From Impatiens glandulifera (lineage: Eukaryota > Streptophyta > Magnoliopsida > Ericales > Balsaminaceae): DNA of 64,000 nt. The position numbers and the translations under genes are program-made. Of this stretch, positions 10,911 to 21,589 are shown piece after piece. Within the stretch, counting starts at the first letter, position 1. Each line of letters opens with the position of its first letter. The notes beneath the pieces were generated by a model. It searched no databases. It worked only from the letters and a program-made list of their open reading frames with translations, and was not told the DNA's origin. The DNA is taken from contig NC_061862.1 in the NCBI RefSeq assembly GCF_907164915.1, positions 29,219,151-29,283,150 on the forward strand, written 5' to 3'.

Positions 10911-11747
10911 ATATTTTCTTGTGTATGTGATACATGAGAGCTGTAGGAAGGAAGCATGGAGCATACTCTTCTGAGTATACATTTTAGGAGATCAATAATG
11001 GCCTTTGCCATTCCATAGGACTAAGTCTTTTATGTTTTTTTTAAAAAAAATATATATATTTTTGGTCTTAAGGACCTCAAAACATTTGTTTATTCATTTT
11101 GTACATGCACAAAATGAGAGGGAAAATTTATTATGAAAATAAAGATACACGCAGACAAAATTTAATCGGTCTATTAGACGAGGTCGTCTAAGAGAAAAAG
11201 CATGTACTTAAACGTATTTTTATTTACAATCTATGCATCTAAGTCTATGTGTCTTGGTTAATAACCTACGCGGTTAGACGTACACGTCTAATAGACGTTA
11301 GACGTTTTTATGACAAGAGCAATTGAATGCTCATGTCTAACTAAACACACGTCTAATACGTGTTGTTCATGCGTAATTAGACGTCGACGTCTAATAGACG
11401 TTAGACATTTATAAGACACGTGATTAGACGCTTGTGTCTAATATATCCATGTGTCTAATAGACGTTTAGTTTTCATAGATTGGAGAAGTAAGAAAAATGT
11501 CTAACTACGTGTGTATTAGACTAATCAAGGACAGCTGTCTCATGTGTTGTGATGTCTAATTTTCCCGCTCATGCATAAACATAGTCATCTCCGAATCACA
11601 TGAAAACATGTATCTTTCAAGTTAAGAGAAAATGACTAATATACCCCTAAAATTAATGATGACTACTTGGAAAGGACGTCTAATATTAATGAATGGGTCC
11701 TACCCCAATTAAAATATGACGGTTATCTCATGCGACTCTTGGGAGTC
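10911..11747. other. Internal spacer where pol is expected; dispersed TTAGACG motifs
   Basis: There is no coding support and no pol sequence. At about 11170-11530 several inverted pairs of the LTR-type motif occur (for example TTAGACGTACACGTCTAA, and TTAGACGTCGACGTCTAAT with a SalI-like palindrome at its centre), spaced irregularly and not in a regular array. Copies of the hairpin motif have therefore spread outside the LTRs, or a decayed LTR fragment sits here. Confidence 0.6.
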
Positions 11748-11754
11748 TATATAA
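11748..11754 (+). promoter_or_regulatory. TATA box of the internal ORF
   Basis: TATATAA lies 124 bp before the ATG at 11878. A CT-rich leader containing CTCTCTCAAAATC and AACCCTAGATTTC follows, which looks like an ordinary plant promoter and 5' UTR. A GACTC-TTGG-GAGTC hairpin (11734-11747) abuts it. It implies separate transcription of the downstream ORF from inside the element. Confidence 0.55.
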
Positions 11755-11877
11755 GGACATTCTGCATGAGATTGAAAAAGTTTTTTCTCTCTCAAAATCT
11801 CTTAAGAACCCTAGATTTCTTCGATTTTCTCTCTAAGAAACCCTTGTTCATCTTGTGTCTGTTCGTATTCTTTCAAA

Positions 11878-14771
11878 ATGGGTAACAAGAGAATCACACT
11901 CAGTCATTGCACTTTGCAGGTAGATTTTCCCTCCATCTATACGTTCAATCAACAAGATGTGGTCGACATGTTCAGATCCCTTGAATACTCCGGTCTCGGG
12001 AAATACCTCGGCGGGCCGTTCATTTTCCACGAAAAGGAAGTTAGGGAGTTTTTCAAATCGTCGACGATGGTCGGCGATTCCATTACTGCAATGGTGAATG
12101 ATACTAAAATCTCTTTCAACAAAGCATCTTATGCGGAGTTCTTCGAACTTCTATCAGAGGGCCATACATTAAACCTTTCTCTGCCAACTGAAGTCACGAC
12201 AGAAATGAAGACAGTTTTCTCAGCCGATGGTTCAGAAATCCGATTAAATGGGTGTAAGAAGGCTCTTAAACCCCACTTTATTTTGTTGAATGATGTGGTT
12301 ACTAAAGCGCTTTAAGGGAAGGCGAGCTCTTTCCATCTCTATAGTCAATACCGTTTTAACTATATGACATCCATCTCCAAAGGGATTCAGGTCAACTGGG
12401 CCTCAACTTTGTTCATAAACCTGTGCGCGACGATCAATCAAGAAAACAAGGAAAGTGTGAGCTTTTCTTCTCAACATAGTCGTCTGTTGGAACATTTAGG
12501 GGTCCCATGGGGGATTCTGAAATGATCAATTCTACCCGGGTGTATAATGTGTTCACTGTTGCCAACACCCTTGTCCGAATGAAGAACAACAAGGAATCGT
12601 TCTCTGGAGCATCAAGCCAACAGACATGTGGAAGATCTGTTACTCGCTCCAAACAACCAGTGGCTTCTATCTTGTCGACAGGAGCTAAAAGAGAGAGAAC
12701 AGTCAATGAATCAGAGGTTAGTTCCACTAGTCTGAAAAGCTCTTCGAAGAAGGACTCTAGAATAGTTGACTCCCGAGTTAAGCAAGGTCCAGTCGAACTT
12801 GCTTCTATTCCAAGGTCCAGTGGAACCAAGGCCTACTCCAAAACCTGTTGAGGTTATTGGAAAAGGGAAGGATATTGCAATCGATTCAAATGAGGAGATT
12901 TCTGAAGCAACCTGCATTGTCAACCTTATGATGGATCAGGTCAATATAAATGCTACTGAAAAGATCGAGATCTTTGATACTTGGGTCTTGCACAGAATGT
13001 CCGTTAAGTATGATGAGGTCATCAAGGGTAAATGCATAAGTAGTCAATGGTTGAAGCTAGTTAGCGTTGAAAAGAGAGTCCTAAAATGGGCTAAGACATC
13101 GGAAGTATATGAAGCTCTTAAGAAAAAGGAGCTAGTTGAAGCAAATTTTAGAGGAAGAGCTCTCTTTCCGATCCTTCAAGTCAGAAGAGCCAATTTCAAT
13201 CCTCTTGAGAGGAATGCTAAGGCAGAGGAGAAGGCTCTGAAAAGACTAGACGAGATCATGAAAGACTACATTTCTACCGTTCTCAGGTATGTTCATGGAG
13301 AAAATTACTCTGGGGTTATCCCTTTTGAAAGCTCCTCAGATGAAGATGAACTTATGAATCTGTCCGATGATCGTAATATTGATGAAGATGAGCATGGTAC
13401 TACTCTTCTTATAGAATTGGGAAGTTTTTCAGCTGAAGAAAAACGTCTAATGGCTCAACCCAGAATTGAGAAAATTGTGGAACATGTTCAATCCAATCCC
13501 ATTATCGAAGAAGAAGAAATGATTAAGGAACTTGTTCAAGCTCTTGTTAAGTAGGAAAAGGAAGTGTTGGAGTCCCCTATTCTCGAAGCAGAGGCATCTC
13601 CAAAAAAGGAGGCTGAAGTCAGTCATCCTAATGAAGCTCAATCTGAAGGGGAACCTCAAATAACAAGGAATCAGAGAAGAGTTCCTCATATAAGGAGGAA
13701 CAAGATAAAAATGTTGAATCATCAGAAGGGCTTCCTTTGTCTCAATGTCTCATTCCCGGTTCACCCAAGCCTCGACCATTTCCTAATATCAATGCTGCGA
13801 ATATTCATGATGATGTTGCCAACCTTCCTCATCATTCAGACAGGTCGCCTAGTCAGATTCACAAGGTACGTGAAGATTTTGTTGATGATGAAGAAGAAGG
13901 AAAGTCTGAAAGTGATTCTGAGAAGGATGGACCCGAGCAGCCCATGCAAGTTCACACCCATATCAGTCCCATTTAGACCGCTCCAACAGATTCTCAATAG
14001 ATTTCATCTAATGAAGGATCATCTGCTGGTGGTACAAATCTTATGAAGTCTATGACAACATTGATGGGTACTCTTCAGAAGAATGTGGCTGAAATGCAAT
14101 CAAACATGTTGAAGATTATGAAGACGCAAAAAGAAAACAAGAAGGAATTTGTCGCTCTTCTTAAAACCCATTATGAGATGGAGCAAACTTTGAAGAGGAA
14201 CATGTACGAGATTAATACCCTCAACAAGACATACACCAAATTTAAAAAGAACTTCTTCAGACGAAAGAGCGATTTGATCGACTATGAAAGGGAAAATGAC
14301 GTTGAACTCCATAATGAAATTATGGGTGGAATAAGCTTGTTTCGAAATCAGATGGTTGAGATTCAAGGCAATATGAGAAGAGTTGATGCTGAGCGGTTGG
14401 AATAGGCTAATTCCTTTGTGAGAAAGATTCAGGATGAAGAAGATGCTAAAGCAGCTACCGAGAAAGAGAAGAACCTCCTTACCCAAGGCGATGACAATAG
14501 CGGCAAAAGAGGTGGTGGTGTTTCAACAGGCACCAGATCAAAGCGAAATCAAATCGGTGATGATAGTGATAGGCCAATCAAAAGAGGCGGAGGTCGCAGC
14601 GATGATCGTGGTGGTAGAAGTAGTGGAGGTGATCGTGGTGGTAGAAGTGATGAAAGTGATCGTGGTGGTCGTTCTCTCCCTCCATTTCGAATCCTTCTAA
14701 ATGGTGAAGAATTCAGATGTCAAGGATTTCGCTACCCAATCGACCCACTCGTGAAAAGGGAAGATCAATAA
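11878..14771 (+). pseudogene. Broken lineage-specific transposon-associated protein
   Basis: The first segment (11878-12315, 145 residues) has a TLQVDFPSIY start, an MFRSLEYSGLGKYLGG stretch and an FFKSSTMVGDS stretch. This pattern resembles the putative plant transposon protein domain I associate with many Gesneriaceae/Lamiales predicted proteins. After an in-frame TAA the homology seems to continue to about 12524. The reading then passes through frame 3 (12507-12851), frame 1 (12766-13554, with an acidic/Lys-rich region), a TAG, and back to frame 3. The frame-3 part holds a coiled-coil segment (14043-14405) and an Arg/Gly-rich tail with repeated DRGGRS (about 14580-14680). At least three stops and two frameshifts make it a pseudogene. 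It occupies the position of the env-like ORF in Sireviruses, but I see no signal peptide or membrane segment, so env is not supported. Confidence 0.6.
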
Positions 14772-14944
14772 TCTCTTTTCTCCTAAACTATCTTTTGTTA
14801 GTTTGTGAACTTAGTTCTTTAAACTTGGTTTCTGAATGGTGGTTTTTAAAACTTATTCGTGTAAGCTGGTGAACAAGTTTGACTCTTTCGTTTATTGGAT
14901 GGTTTTTTATCTTTTATTTGTGCAAAGTTTTAACATCATCATCA

Positions 14945-14957
14945 AAAATGGGGAAAT
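14945..14957 (+). other. Polypurine-like tract before the 3' LTR
   Basis: AAAATGGGGAAAT immediately precedes the 3' LTR start, where the plus-strand primer is expected. It fits as a slightly decayed polypurine tract. Confidence 0.6.
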
Positions 14958-14959
14958 TA

Positions 14960-16969
14960 TTGGGTCAAATTATTTTGACTAAAAGTCAAAGTATTCCGAC
15001 TAATGGAATTTTGATGATGTGTTTGTACAAAACTTAAACTGAGCTGTCTAATTATTTTTGGGTGTATCAAAAACATGCTATATTTGACTAAGTCTGAATG
15101 AGGTTCATTAGACTTATTGGCTATTGGACGCATTGTGTTAGACGTGCAGTCTAACAGGCGTAGTTAGACGTGTAGTCTAACAGATACGTAGTTTGACGTG
15201 CAGTATAACAGATACGTAGTTAGACGTGCAGACTAACTAACGTAGTTAGACATGTAGTTTGACAAATACGTAGTTAGACGTGCAGTCTAACAGACATAGA
15301 TAGACGTGCAATATAAAAGATACATAGTTAGACGTGCAGTCTATCAGAAACGTAGTTAGATGTGCAGTATAACAGAAACGTAGTTAGACGTGCAGTCTAA
15401 CAGATACGTAGTTAGACGTGCAGTCTAACAGAAACGTAGTTAGACGTGCATTGTAACAGAAACGTTGTTAGACGTGCAGTCTAACAGATACGTAGTTAGA
15501 CGTGCAGTCTAATAGAAACGTAGTTAGACGTGTAGTTTAACAGATACATAATTAGATGTGCAGTTTAACAAATACGTAGTTAGACGTGCAGTCTAACAAA
15601 TACGTAGTTAGATGTGCAGTCTAACAGGCGTAGTTAGACATGCAGTCTAATAGATACGTAGTTAGACGTGCAATCTAATAAATACGTAGTTAGACGTGCA
15701 GTCTAATAGATACGTAGTTAATCGTGCAGTCTAACAGATATGTAGTTAGACATGCAGTCTAACAGACGTAGTTAGACGTGAAGTCTAACAGAAACGTAGT
15801 TAGACGTGAAGTCTAACAGATACGTAGTTAGACGTGCAGTCTAACAGATCCGTAGTTAGACGTGTAGTCTAACAGATGAGAGTTAGACGTGTAGTCTAAC
15901 TCCTTCAGATTAGTCTGAAGGGAAGCGTAGTTAGACGTGCCATATAACAGATGAGAGTTAGACGTGCAGTCTAACTCCTTCAGATTAGTTTGAAAGGAAC
16001 CGTAATTAGACGTGTCGTCTAATCCCATTAGACCAGGTGGTCTAATGGATCCTACTATTAGACGGGGGTGTCTAATTTCATTAGACTTGTCAGTCTAATT
16101 GAAAAACGTCTAATGACATGCTTAAGCAGTTGTTTAAAGCTAGAGTCCGTCTACCTACGATCAACTAGCTGCATGCTACTCCTGCTCCACTTTTCAGTGC
16201 AGGTCAGTACGATAGCCAGTTGCAACCAATTAACTAATGACACGTAAGAAAATATTCTTCCCACTACTTGTTTCTTACAGGACAATCCTAGAAGAATATT
16301 TGGTGCACTACCAGATTGGTACGGCCACGATTTTGGTGCTCAGAGTTTGTTGTACTTGTGTATTATGGAGGTTTTCCACTGGAAGTTCGCCACGTGTCAT
16401 TATAGAAGATTCAACCGTTGATATTTGCTCTCTATTTAAAGATTCTCAAGGACAACGGATGAGCTCTCGATCGATTAGAACATACGAAAATATACAAGTT
16501 GATACACGAACAATATCACGAATTGCTTTCTTACTTTACTGTGTGTAGATCAAGAGAGAGATAAAATCAAAGTATTGTCTAGTTGAGTGATATTCTTCAA
16601 TTTACTGTAAGTTGAACAGAGTCTGTTCTGTTCAACAGTAAGTTAGCCGTGCAACTATATTTGATTCTAAGAAAAGTATAGTGAATCCTTCCGGTGGTTG
16701 GAAGAAGGGGTGACGTATGAGAGTTTGGCTTCAAATATTCATAAACAACTCTTTGTGTCATTTACATTATGTCATCTTCTCCTTCTTTGGTTCTTAGATT
16801 CAAACCTAATCAAACGTTTCCGCACTTGAATCGTTCAAGAGTTTGCAAGGGTTTTTGAAAAATAGAAAGCGATTTAAATCCCTTACAGGATTTCTATAAA
16901 TCTGTTTTTGTACGAAGTTGTCATCAATAGCTAGTCCCCTGTCTCTATTTGTGACACCGATCCTTTCAA
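14960..16969 (+). repeat. 3' LTR of the TR-GAG-like element
   Basis: A 2010-bp direct copy of the 5' LTR, starting TTGGGTC and ending CCTTTCAA. It differs by scattered substitutions and by a longer, more homogeneous 28-bp minisatellite. The open frame at 16237-16548 is a chance frame in the unique half. Confidence 0.85.
15130..15900. repeat. 28-bp hairpin minisatellite in 3' LTR
   Basis: There are about 27 units of the GTTAGACGTGCAGTCTAAC-plus-linker type, mostly with GTGCA loops. It lacks the 82-bp higher-order pattern of the 5' LTR, so the two arrays have evolved independently since insertion. Two 75-bp type units follow at about 15860-16020. Confidence 0.9.
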
Positions 16970-17429
16970 GCTTGTAATCAAGTTAGAGAATCAAAATGTT
17001 AAATGAAATCAAGTTAGTTTAATTGGAGTACTTTAGAATATTAATTGAAAAAGTTGGAATATAAATGTGAATACAAATTGATAGACCATTGTTACATTCG
17101 AATATAGACTCCCCACTATTATGAGTCCAAATTTGAGAGTTTTTGCAAACATAAAATAATTTTTTTTGTTTTCTCTTTTTTATAATATTAATTTACTAAT
17201 GTATAACAAATCTAATAATAAGTTAAACTATTATAATAAATTAAACTGATATATCCTTCTTTTTTTTTCATCATCCTCTTTTTACTTTAAAGATAATAAT
17301 GAATCAATAATATTAATTTATCCATACATATATCTTCTACAGATGAAGTAGAATTAGCACGTGCATCTCTTCAACAAACAATGAAATTAATTGAACTCAA
17401 ATCCTCTCCTCTTCATATATTATTTTTAG
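16970..17429. repeat. Diverged partial copy of the dioxygenase 3' flank at the array's left edge
   Basis: 17095-17410 matches the downstream flank of gene copy 1 (about 17690-18180) in the same order, with an internal deletion. Matching parts include the CTCCACT...TATGAGT opening, the ATTATAATAAATTAAAC stretch, and the block from AAAGATAATAATGAATCAATA to the CTTCAACAAACAAT word. It then joins unit 1 at TATTATTTTTAG/CTAAATG. It looks like the eroded end of an older repeat unit. No gene remnant is attached. Confidence 0.7.
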
Positions 17430-18227
17430 CTAAATGTCTATTGTAGCATACCAAGGATTTTCAATTAGATAATGATGCATTTTCCCATAAATTTGCCAAA
17501 TATATAATTTAAGGTCTTGCTTAAAAATTATTTATTTGTTTTTATTTTTTTTGGAAAATAAAAATGGGACAACGGATTAAGTATGTAGCCCGCAAACAAA
17601 CATAACCATTTAACGAGTCGCAGAACTTGCCGTCTAACGGGCACGAACATTGAAACTTAGGATTAATATATATCTCTTATTACCGCTAGTCTAGAAGAGG
17701 GGATAAGTTCTCCACTCTTATGAAGTGAAGTTTAAGAGTTTTTATAAATAAAAATACTTTTTATGTTTTTTATGATTTATAATATTAACTTATTAATTTA
17801 TGACAAATATAATTAATTATAAGTTAAACTATTATAATAAATTAAACCGATTAATCATGTTTTTACCGGGATCAATTTTTTTTTTATAGATTTTGCATTT
17901 AATACGTACCACCTTCACAAAATATGGTCATTTTATAGAATGAGTCTAAAGTAATGAAGAGAATGAAAAAACTAACATATTTTGTGAACGTGGTACCTAG
18001 TAGAACACAAAATCTGAAATATTATATTTGATTATGTGTTTATCATCATCTTTTTTTACTTTGAAGATAATAATGAATCAATAATATTAATTTATCCGTA
18101 CATATATCTTCTAGAGATGAAGTAGAATTAGCACGTGCATCTCTTCAACAAACAATTAAATTAAATGAACTCAATTACTCTCCTCTTATACATTTGATTA
18201 TGAAATTAGGAGTATGAATGAATGTTA

Positions 18228-19349
18228 TTATATCTTGGCGAAGTCGACAGTCCCCTTGCCGTCGTGAGCCTTCCTAAAGAAATGCTTGACATAATCTGAG
18301 TAGAGCACTTGCTTATATATGGGAGTCTCCCCGCTCTGTATGACCTCCGGCAAGGGTCCGATGACATCGTTGGGCCTGGGGTTGACGAATATGGGAACGG
18401 AGATCCTGTTGTGGGATCCGTTGGCTGCGACCCTGTGCTCGACACTCTTGTAGCGCCCGTTGCTCATTATCTGCATGGCGTCCCCGATGCTGATGACAAT
18501 GGCTCCGGGGACGGGAGGAACGTGGATCCAGGTGGTCTGATCAGCAGCAGCAGCAGCGTCGTCGTGGTGGAGTTTCCTGACATAGAGGCCTCCGACTTGA
18601 TCCTGTAGGAGGATGGTGAGAGTGGAGACGTCGGAGTGGCGGCCGACTCCGATGGTGAGATCGGGATTGGGGCACTTGGGATAGTAGTTCATGTTGATCC
18701 TCTTGGAACCCATAAAGAGGTTTTCTTTAGCTTGGTCGAAGTCCTCGTTGTGGACGTTGAGCCTTTGAGTGAGTGCCTTGAGAAGGTTCTTGATCATGAT
18801 TTCGGAGGTGTTGAGGAATTCCAAGGCCTCGTCTCTGCAGGAAGAAGGCCAGTGGGCATGGGCCTCCTGATTGGAGACGAAGAATAGGCTAAGATAGTCT
18901 TTCCACTCGAGGGCTTTCTCAGCGTGAGGGGTGAAGCTGGTCCCGAACCGGACATTGTTGGTGGGGGAATTGTCCTTGGAGTGTTTCTTCTTCTCCTCTG
19001 CCGGCTGCCTGAAAAACCTGTAGGTGGCTTCCTTGACATCCTCCAGCACCTGAAGGGGGACCCCGTGGTTGACCACTTGGAAGAAGCCCCATTTCTCGGC
19101 GGCGTCGCAGATGGAGTCGGCCACTTGGGGATCGTGGAGCAGGTTGGACATGTCGATGACGGGAATGGAGTGCTGATTGACCACTGTTTTCATGTCGATC
19201 CTTTCCTCGAGAGGCTGAACGTATTGTCTGGGGAGGGATCGGAGGCCCAATTCGGAGAGACCCTTCACTCCGTGCCCTTCATGGACGGCGTACTTTATTA
19301 CATCGAATGACGACGTCTCCGATGATGCGATTGTCATTCCAGGAGCCAT
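18228..19349 (-). CDS. Feruloyl-CoA 6'-hydroxylase-like 2-oxoglutarate dioxygenase, copy 1
   Basis: A complete 373-codon, single-exon gene. It has an N-terminal DIOX_N region (about 62-165, IPVIDMSN then [16 protein letters not shown]) and a C-terminal 2OG-Fe(II) oxygenase domain (about 213-325). Iron ligands are H238-S-D240 and H305, and the 2-oxoglutarate contact is R315-x-S317. Tyr223 in the NYYPKCPNP segment is also family-typical. The end [14 protein letters not shown] closely fits F6'H proteins, which ortho-hydroxylate feruloyl-CoA in the cytosol and lead by lactonisation to scopoletin. A p-coumaroyl-CoA 2'-hydroxylase activity (umbelliferone) cannot be excluded from sequence. This copy alone has Ser287 where the other copies have Asn in the [11 protein letters not shown] segment, a position I recall as Asn in the family. 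It could be functional or slightly impaired. Confidence 0.92.
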   Translation of the reverse strand: MAPGMTIASSETSSFDVIKYAVHEGHGVKGLSELGLRSLPRQYVQPLEERIDMKTVVNQHSIPVIDMSNLLHDPQVADSICDAAEKWGFFQVVNHGVPLQVLEDVKEATYRFFRQPAEEKKKHSKDNSPTNNVRFGTSFTPHAEKALEWKDYLSLFFVSNQEAHAHWPSSCRDEALEFLNTSEIMIKNLLKALTQRLNVHNEDFDQAKENLFMGSKRINMNYYPKCPNPDLTIGVGRHSDVSTLTILLQDQVGGLYVRKLHHDDAAAAADQTTWIHVPPVPGAIVISIGDAMQIMSNGRYKSVEHRVAANGSHNRISVPIFVNPRPNDVIGPLPEVIQSGETPIYKQVLYSDYVKHFFRKAHDGKGTVDFAKI

Positions 19350-19506
19350 ATATTATAAATTATATATGCAGATCAAGAGATATATTTAATATATAAATGA
19401 AACGAGTTTATAAGGATCGATGAAGAGGAGCGAGATTATAAGTAGATGAATAGAAAGAATATGAGAGGGATGTGATATTGATACTAAGATCGGCGATCGA
19501 GTATGG

Positions 19507-19517
19507 ATATATATATA
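19507..19517 (-). promoter_or_regulatory. TATA box of dioxygenase copy 1
   Basis: On the minus strand this reads CTATATATATAT, about 160 bp upstream of the ATG at 19349. Equivalent sites are at 25447-25457, 31385-31395, 37322-37332 and 47513-47523. Copy 6 keeps a shorter TATATATA at 54244-54251. Confidence 0.6.
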
Positions 19518-19564
19518 GTTTGCTTGCTTAAACATTATTAATATATTATTAAAAGCACTCAGTC

Positions 19565-19570
19565 AGTCAA
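19565..19570 (-). promoter_or_regulatory. W-box-like site, proximal, copy 1 promoter
   Basis: AGTCAA on the plus strand is TTGACT on the gene strand, within TTTTGACTGACTG, about 216 bp upstream of the start codon. TTGAC is the WRKY-factor core. The site survives in the otherwise diverged copy 6 promoter (54293-54298). Function is inferred. Confidence 0.4.
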
Positions 19571-19702
19571 AAGCATTTATTTATTATTATATCTCTCTTT
19601 CTCACAAAATAAAAGAACATGTGCTGTTTTGTGTGTGAGAGAGTGAGATGGCGGGCGGAGGACAAATTAAGTGGTAGGGTAGGTGGAGGTCATACCACAT
19701 TT

Positions 19703-19708
19703 TTGACT
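19703..19708. promoter_or_regulatory. W-box-like site, distal, copy 1 promoter
   Basis: TTGACT within ATTTTTGACTTTTCAAA, about 354 bp upstream of the start. The same word is kept in every unit, including copy 6 (54414-54419), and it marks nearly the last position where the copy 6 promoter still aligns with the others. Confidence 0.4.
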
Positions 19709-19986
19709 TTTCAAAATATCTAGCTTCGATGAAACTGCAACAATGTTGGTGTTCGGATTGGATTTAGAATTATTTAAATAGTTGTTGTTGTGGTGTTTCT
19801 TATTTTGAAAAATTATATTATTAGTTGAAAATATTTAAGATGTATTAATTTTTAAAATAAGAATATTTTATTTAATTGAAAAACATTGTTACACCAAACA
19901 AGGCTTTAGATAGTAGTAAAAATGACCAAAAATAAAATAAGTCTATATTGATTTAGTTTATAATCTCAAATTATCAGATTTTGCAT

Positions 19987-19987
19987 A

Positions 19988-20021
<34 letters not shown>

Positions 20022-20024
20022 ATA
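19987..20024. repeat. (AT)n microsatellite in spacer
   Basis: An AT dinucleotide run of variable length that is present in every complete unit (near 25927, 31865, 37801 and 47993). It is clearly shorter in unit 5. It is one of the few sites where otherwise near-identical units differ. Confidence 0.85.
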
Positions 20025-20389
20025 TCACACAACTATAACAAATCACATGGTACTCGTACTACAACGCACGACTCGTTAAACAAGCTCTAAACCGGTCGGA
20101 TTGTTGACTTGCGGGTTGATCCGTCATCGAAATTATAAATGTGAATTTAGTCTAGTGGATATAAATTTTGTTGCTCGACCTGAAAAATAGGTCACCATCG
20201 TCGTCTCGTCTTTTTGAGAGACATTTCATTTCCTTTTAATTATGCTTTGAAATTGGTTTGGTTTTAAAAATTTAAATCTCGATAGTCTTAATCTCATAAT
20301 TTACTCTGCTATCGAATCAACTAAAAATAGATGAGGAACCAAGCAAGAGAAGAGAGATAAATCGACGCTTTTAAAAGACTGATTTTTTT

Positions 20390-20580
20390 ACTTTTAGAGT
20401 CGCCACATGGTTTTCTACGTGAGAGACCAAGAAAAATAATTGTTTTGCGCGTACAAATGCATTTTAAAAAAAATTCTAAGTTGGTTCCATGTCTGGTGAC
20501 ACTTTAGAAATGACGTTAGCGTTATGTCGTTCGTGCCCGTCCAAAGGGCGGTATCTACTTTAAATTTTCGGCTATTTTAG
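20390..20580. mobile_element. Ty3/gypsy LTR/leader-like fragment in spacer
   Basis: Words such as AGAGTCGCCACATGGTTTTC, TCTGGTGACACTTTAGAAAT and GTTCGTGCCCGTCCAAAGGG resemble the leader/LTR region of plant Ty3/gypsy elements. There is no coding part. The fragment repeats in units 2-5 at equivalent positions. The identification is from memory of such motifs and needs a repeat-library search. Confidence 0.4.
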
Positions 20581-21221
20581 AAATTTTAAATTTTGCGTTT
20601 TATTTTGTCAAATTATTCCCCAATTTCAAAAGATGTGTCTAGACTTTATATTAATTTAATCCTTGAACATGGGTCTGGATTATATCATTGACATTTTAAA
20701 ATTTTAAAATGACGAAAATAAACAAGTATCTATAGTCGATATAAAAGATGGTAAAATTGTACTTGTTGATAGGGTTCTGTGCATGGGTCGAGCCTCTACA
20801 GGGTTGTCAATACCTCCTGTTAGTCCTTCCGTCTAGTGGCCGCACAAAGTGGTCATCGACAATTTATTATCATCCTTTTTTTTAACGTGCAAACATACAA
20901 AAATAATTAATAGATATAAACACATTTAGCAAATATCATTAATTTATTTAATTATTTGTATGTTTTTGAATTTTACTTTAAATTATACCGATTTTAATTA
21001 TTTTTTAATTTAATAATGGATACGACATTATTTTCAAATTAATTATTTATTTATTTCCCTTGCAATGACCGAGTATTAGAATTTTTAGAAAATCTTTAAT
21101 GGCTCACGATTATTTAAATTTTTTATAAATCGATAAAGTTAAAAATGGGTTCGTATAGAATGCCATAGGAACCCATTTTGTACCAAGTTTGGATTAAACA
21201 AACATTCGACTATTTCATTAG

Positions 21222-21490
21222 CATAACTTGTGTGATGAAACCTAACCCAGTCCTTACCTGAGGACATATGTTCGACTAATTCATCAAAGGGGAGTGATGT
21301 GTAATGAAACCCGACCCATTCCTTACTCGAGTATGGACATTTAGCTAATTCATTCACACAACTTGTGTGATGAAACCTTACCTTGTCCTTATTTAGGACG
21401 AAAATTCGGCTAATTCATCCACGGGGATTGATGTGTAATTAAACATGATCCATCTCTTATTCAAGTACAGAATATGGCTAAATCTACCAC
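21222..21490. repeat. Spacer minisatellite, ~137-bp period made of ~68-bp halves
   Basis: Alternating segments share TGTGTGATGAAACC or GATGTGTAATGAAACC, then CC(A/T)GTCCTTA or CCATTCCTTA, then GGCTAATTCATC-type words. The run repeats in every unit (about 27162, 33100, 39887 and 50060). Short minus-strand frames across it are by-products. Confidence 0.65.
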
Positions 21491-21589
21491 ATGGATGGTA
21501 TTTGGCTTCAAATCCGGCTAGTGTTAGCTTTCGACATAAACTAAAGGTTGATCGAATGACTTACAATACTTTATCGAAGATAGACGCGC

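Larger units (their letters stand above)
5348..16969 (+). mobile_element. 11.6-kb non-autonomous LTR retrotransposon (TR-GAG-like, Sirevirus-type gag)
   Basis: Two direct LTRs starting TTGGGTCAAATT and ending CCTTTCAA (5348-7185 and 14960-16969) flank a primer binding site, a broken gag, a second broken ORF and a polypurine-like tract. No protease, integrase, reverse transcriptase or RNase H sequence is visible, so it would have needed helper proteins. This matches the known class of gag-only LTR elements (TR-GAG). A possible imperfect target duplication is GCTTT (5342-5346) against GCTTG (16970-16974). The LTRs differ by many substitutions and by minisatellite length, so the insertion is old. 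A related solo LTR is nested in reverse orientation at 8047-9900. Confidence 0.8.

Noticed and set aside
11878..14771. Env-like gene of a Sirevirus
   Set aside because: The position fits, but no signal peptide, transmembrane segment or fusion-like region is visible; the sequence is acidic, coiled-coil and RGG-rich.
18206..19310. Open frames on the opposite strand and in other frames across each dioxygenase gene (for example 18309-18608, 18924-19310, 18206-18445)
   Set aside because: They recur at the same place in every copy only because the gene sequence is conserved and GC-richer. They have no recognisable domains and overlap a clear enzyme.
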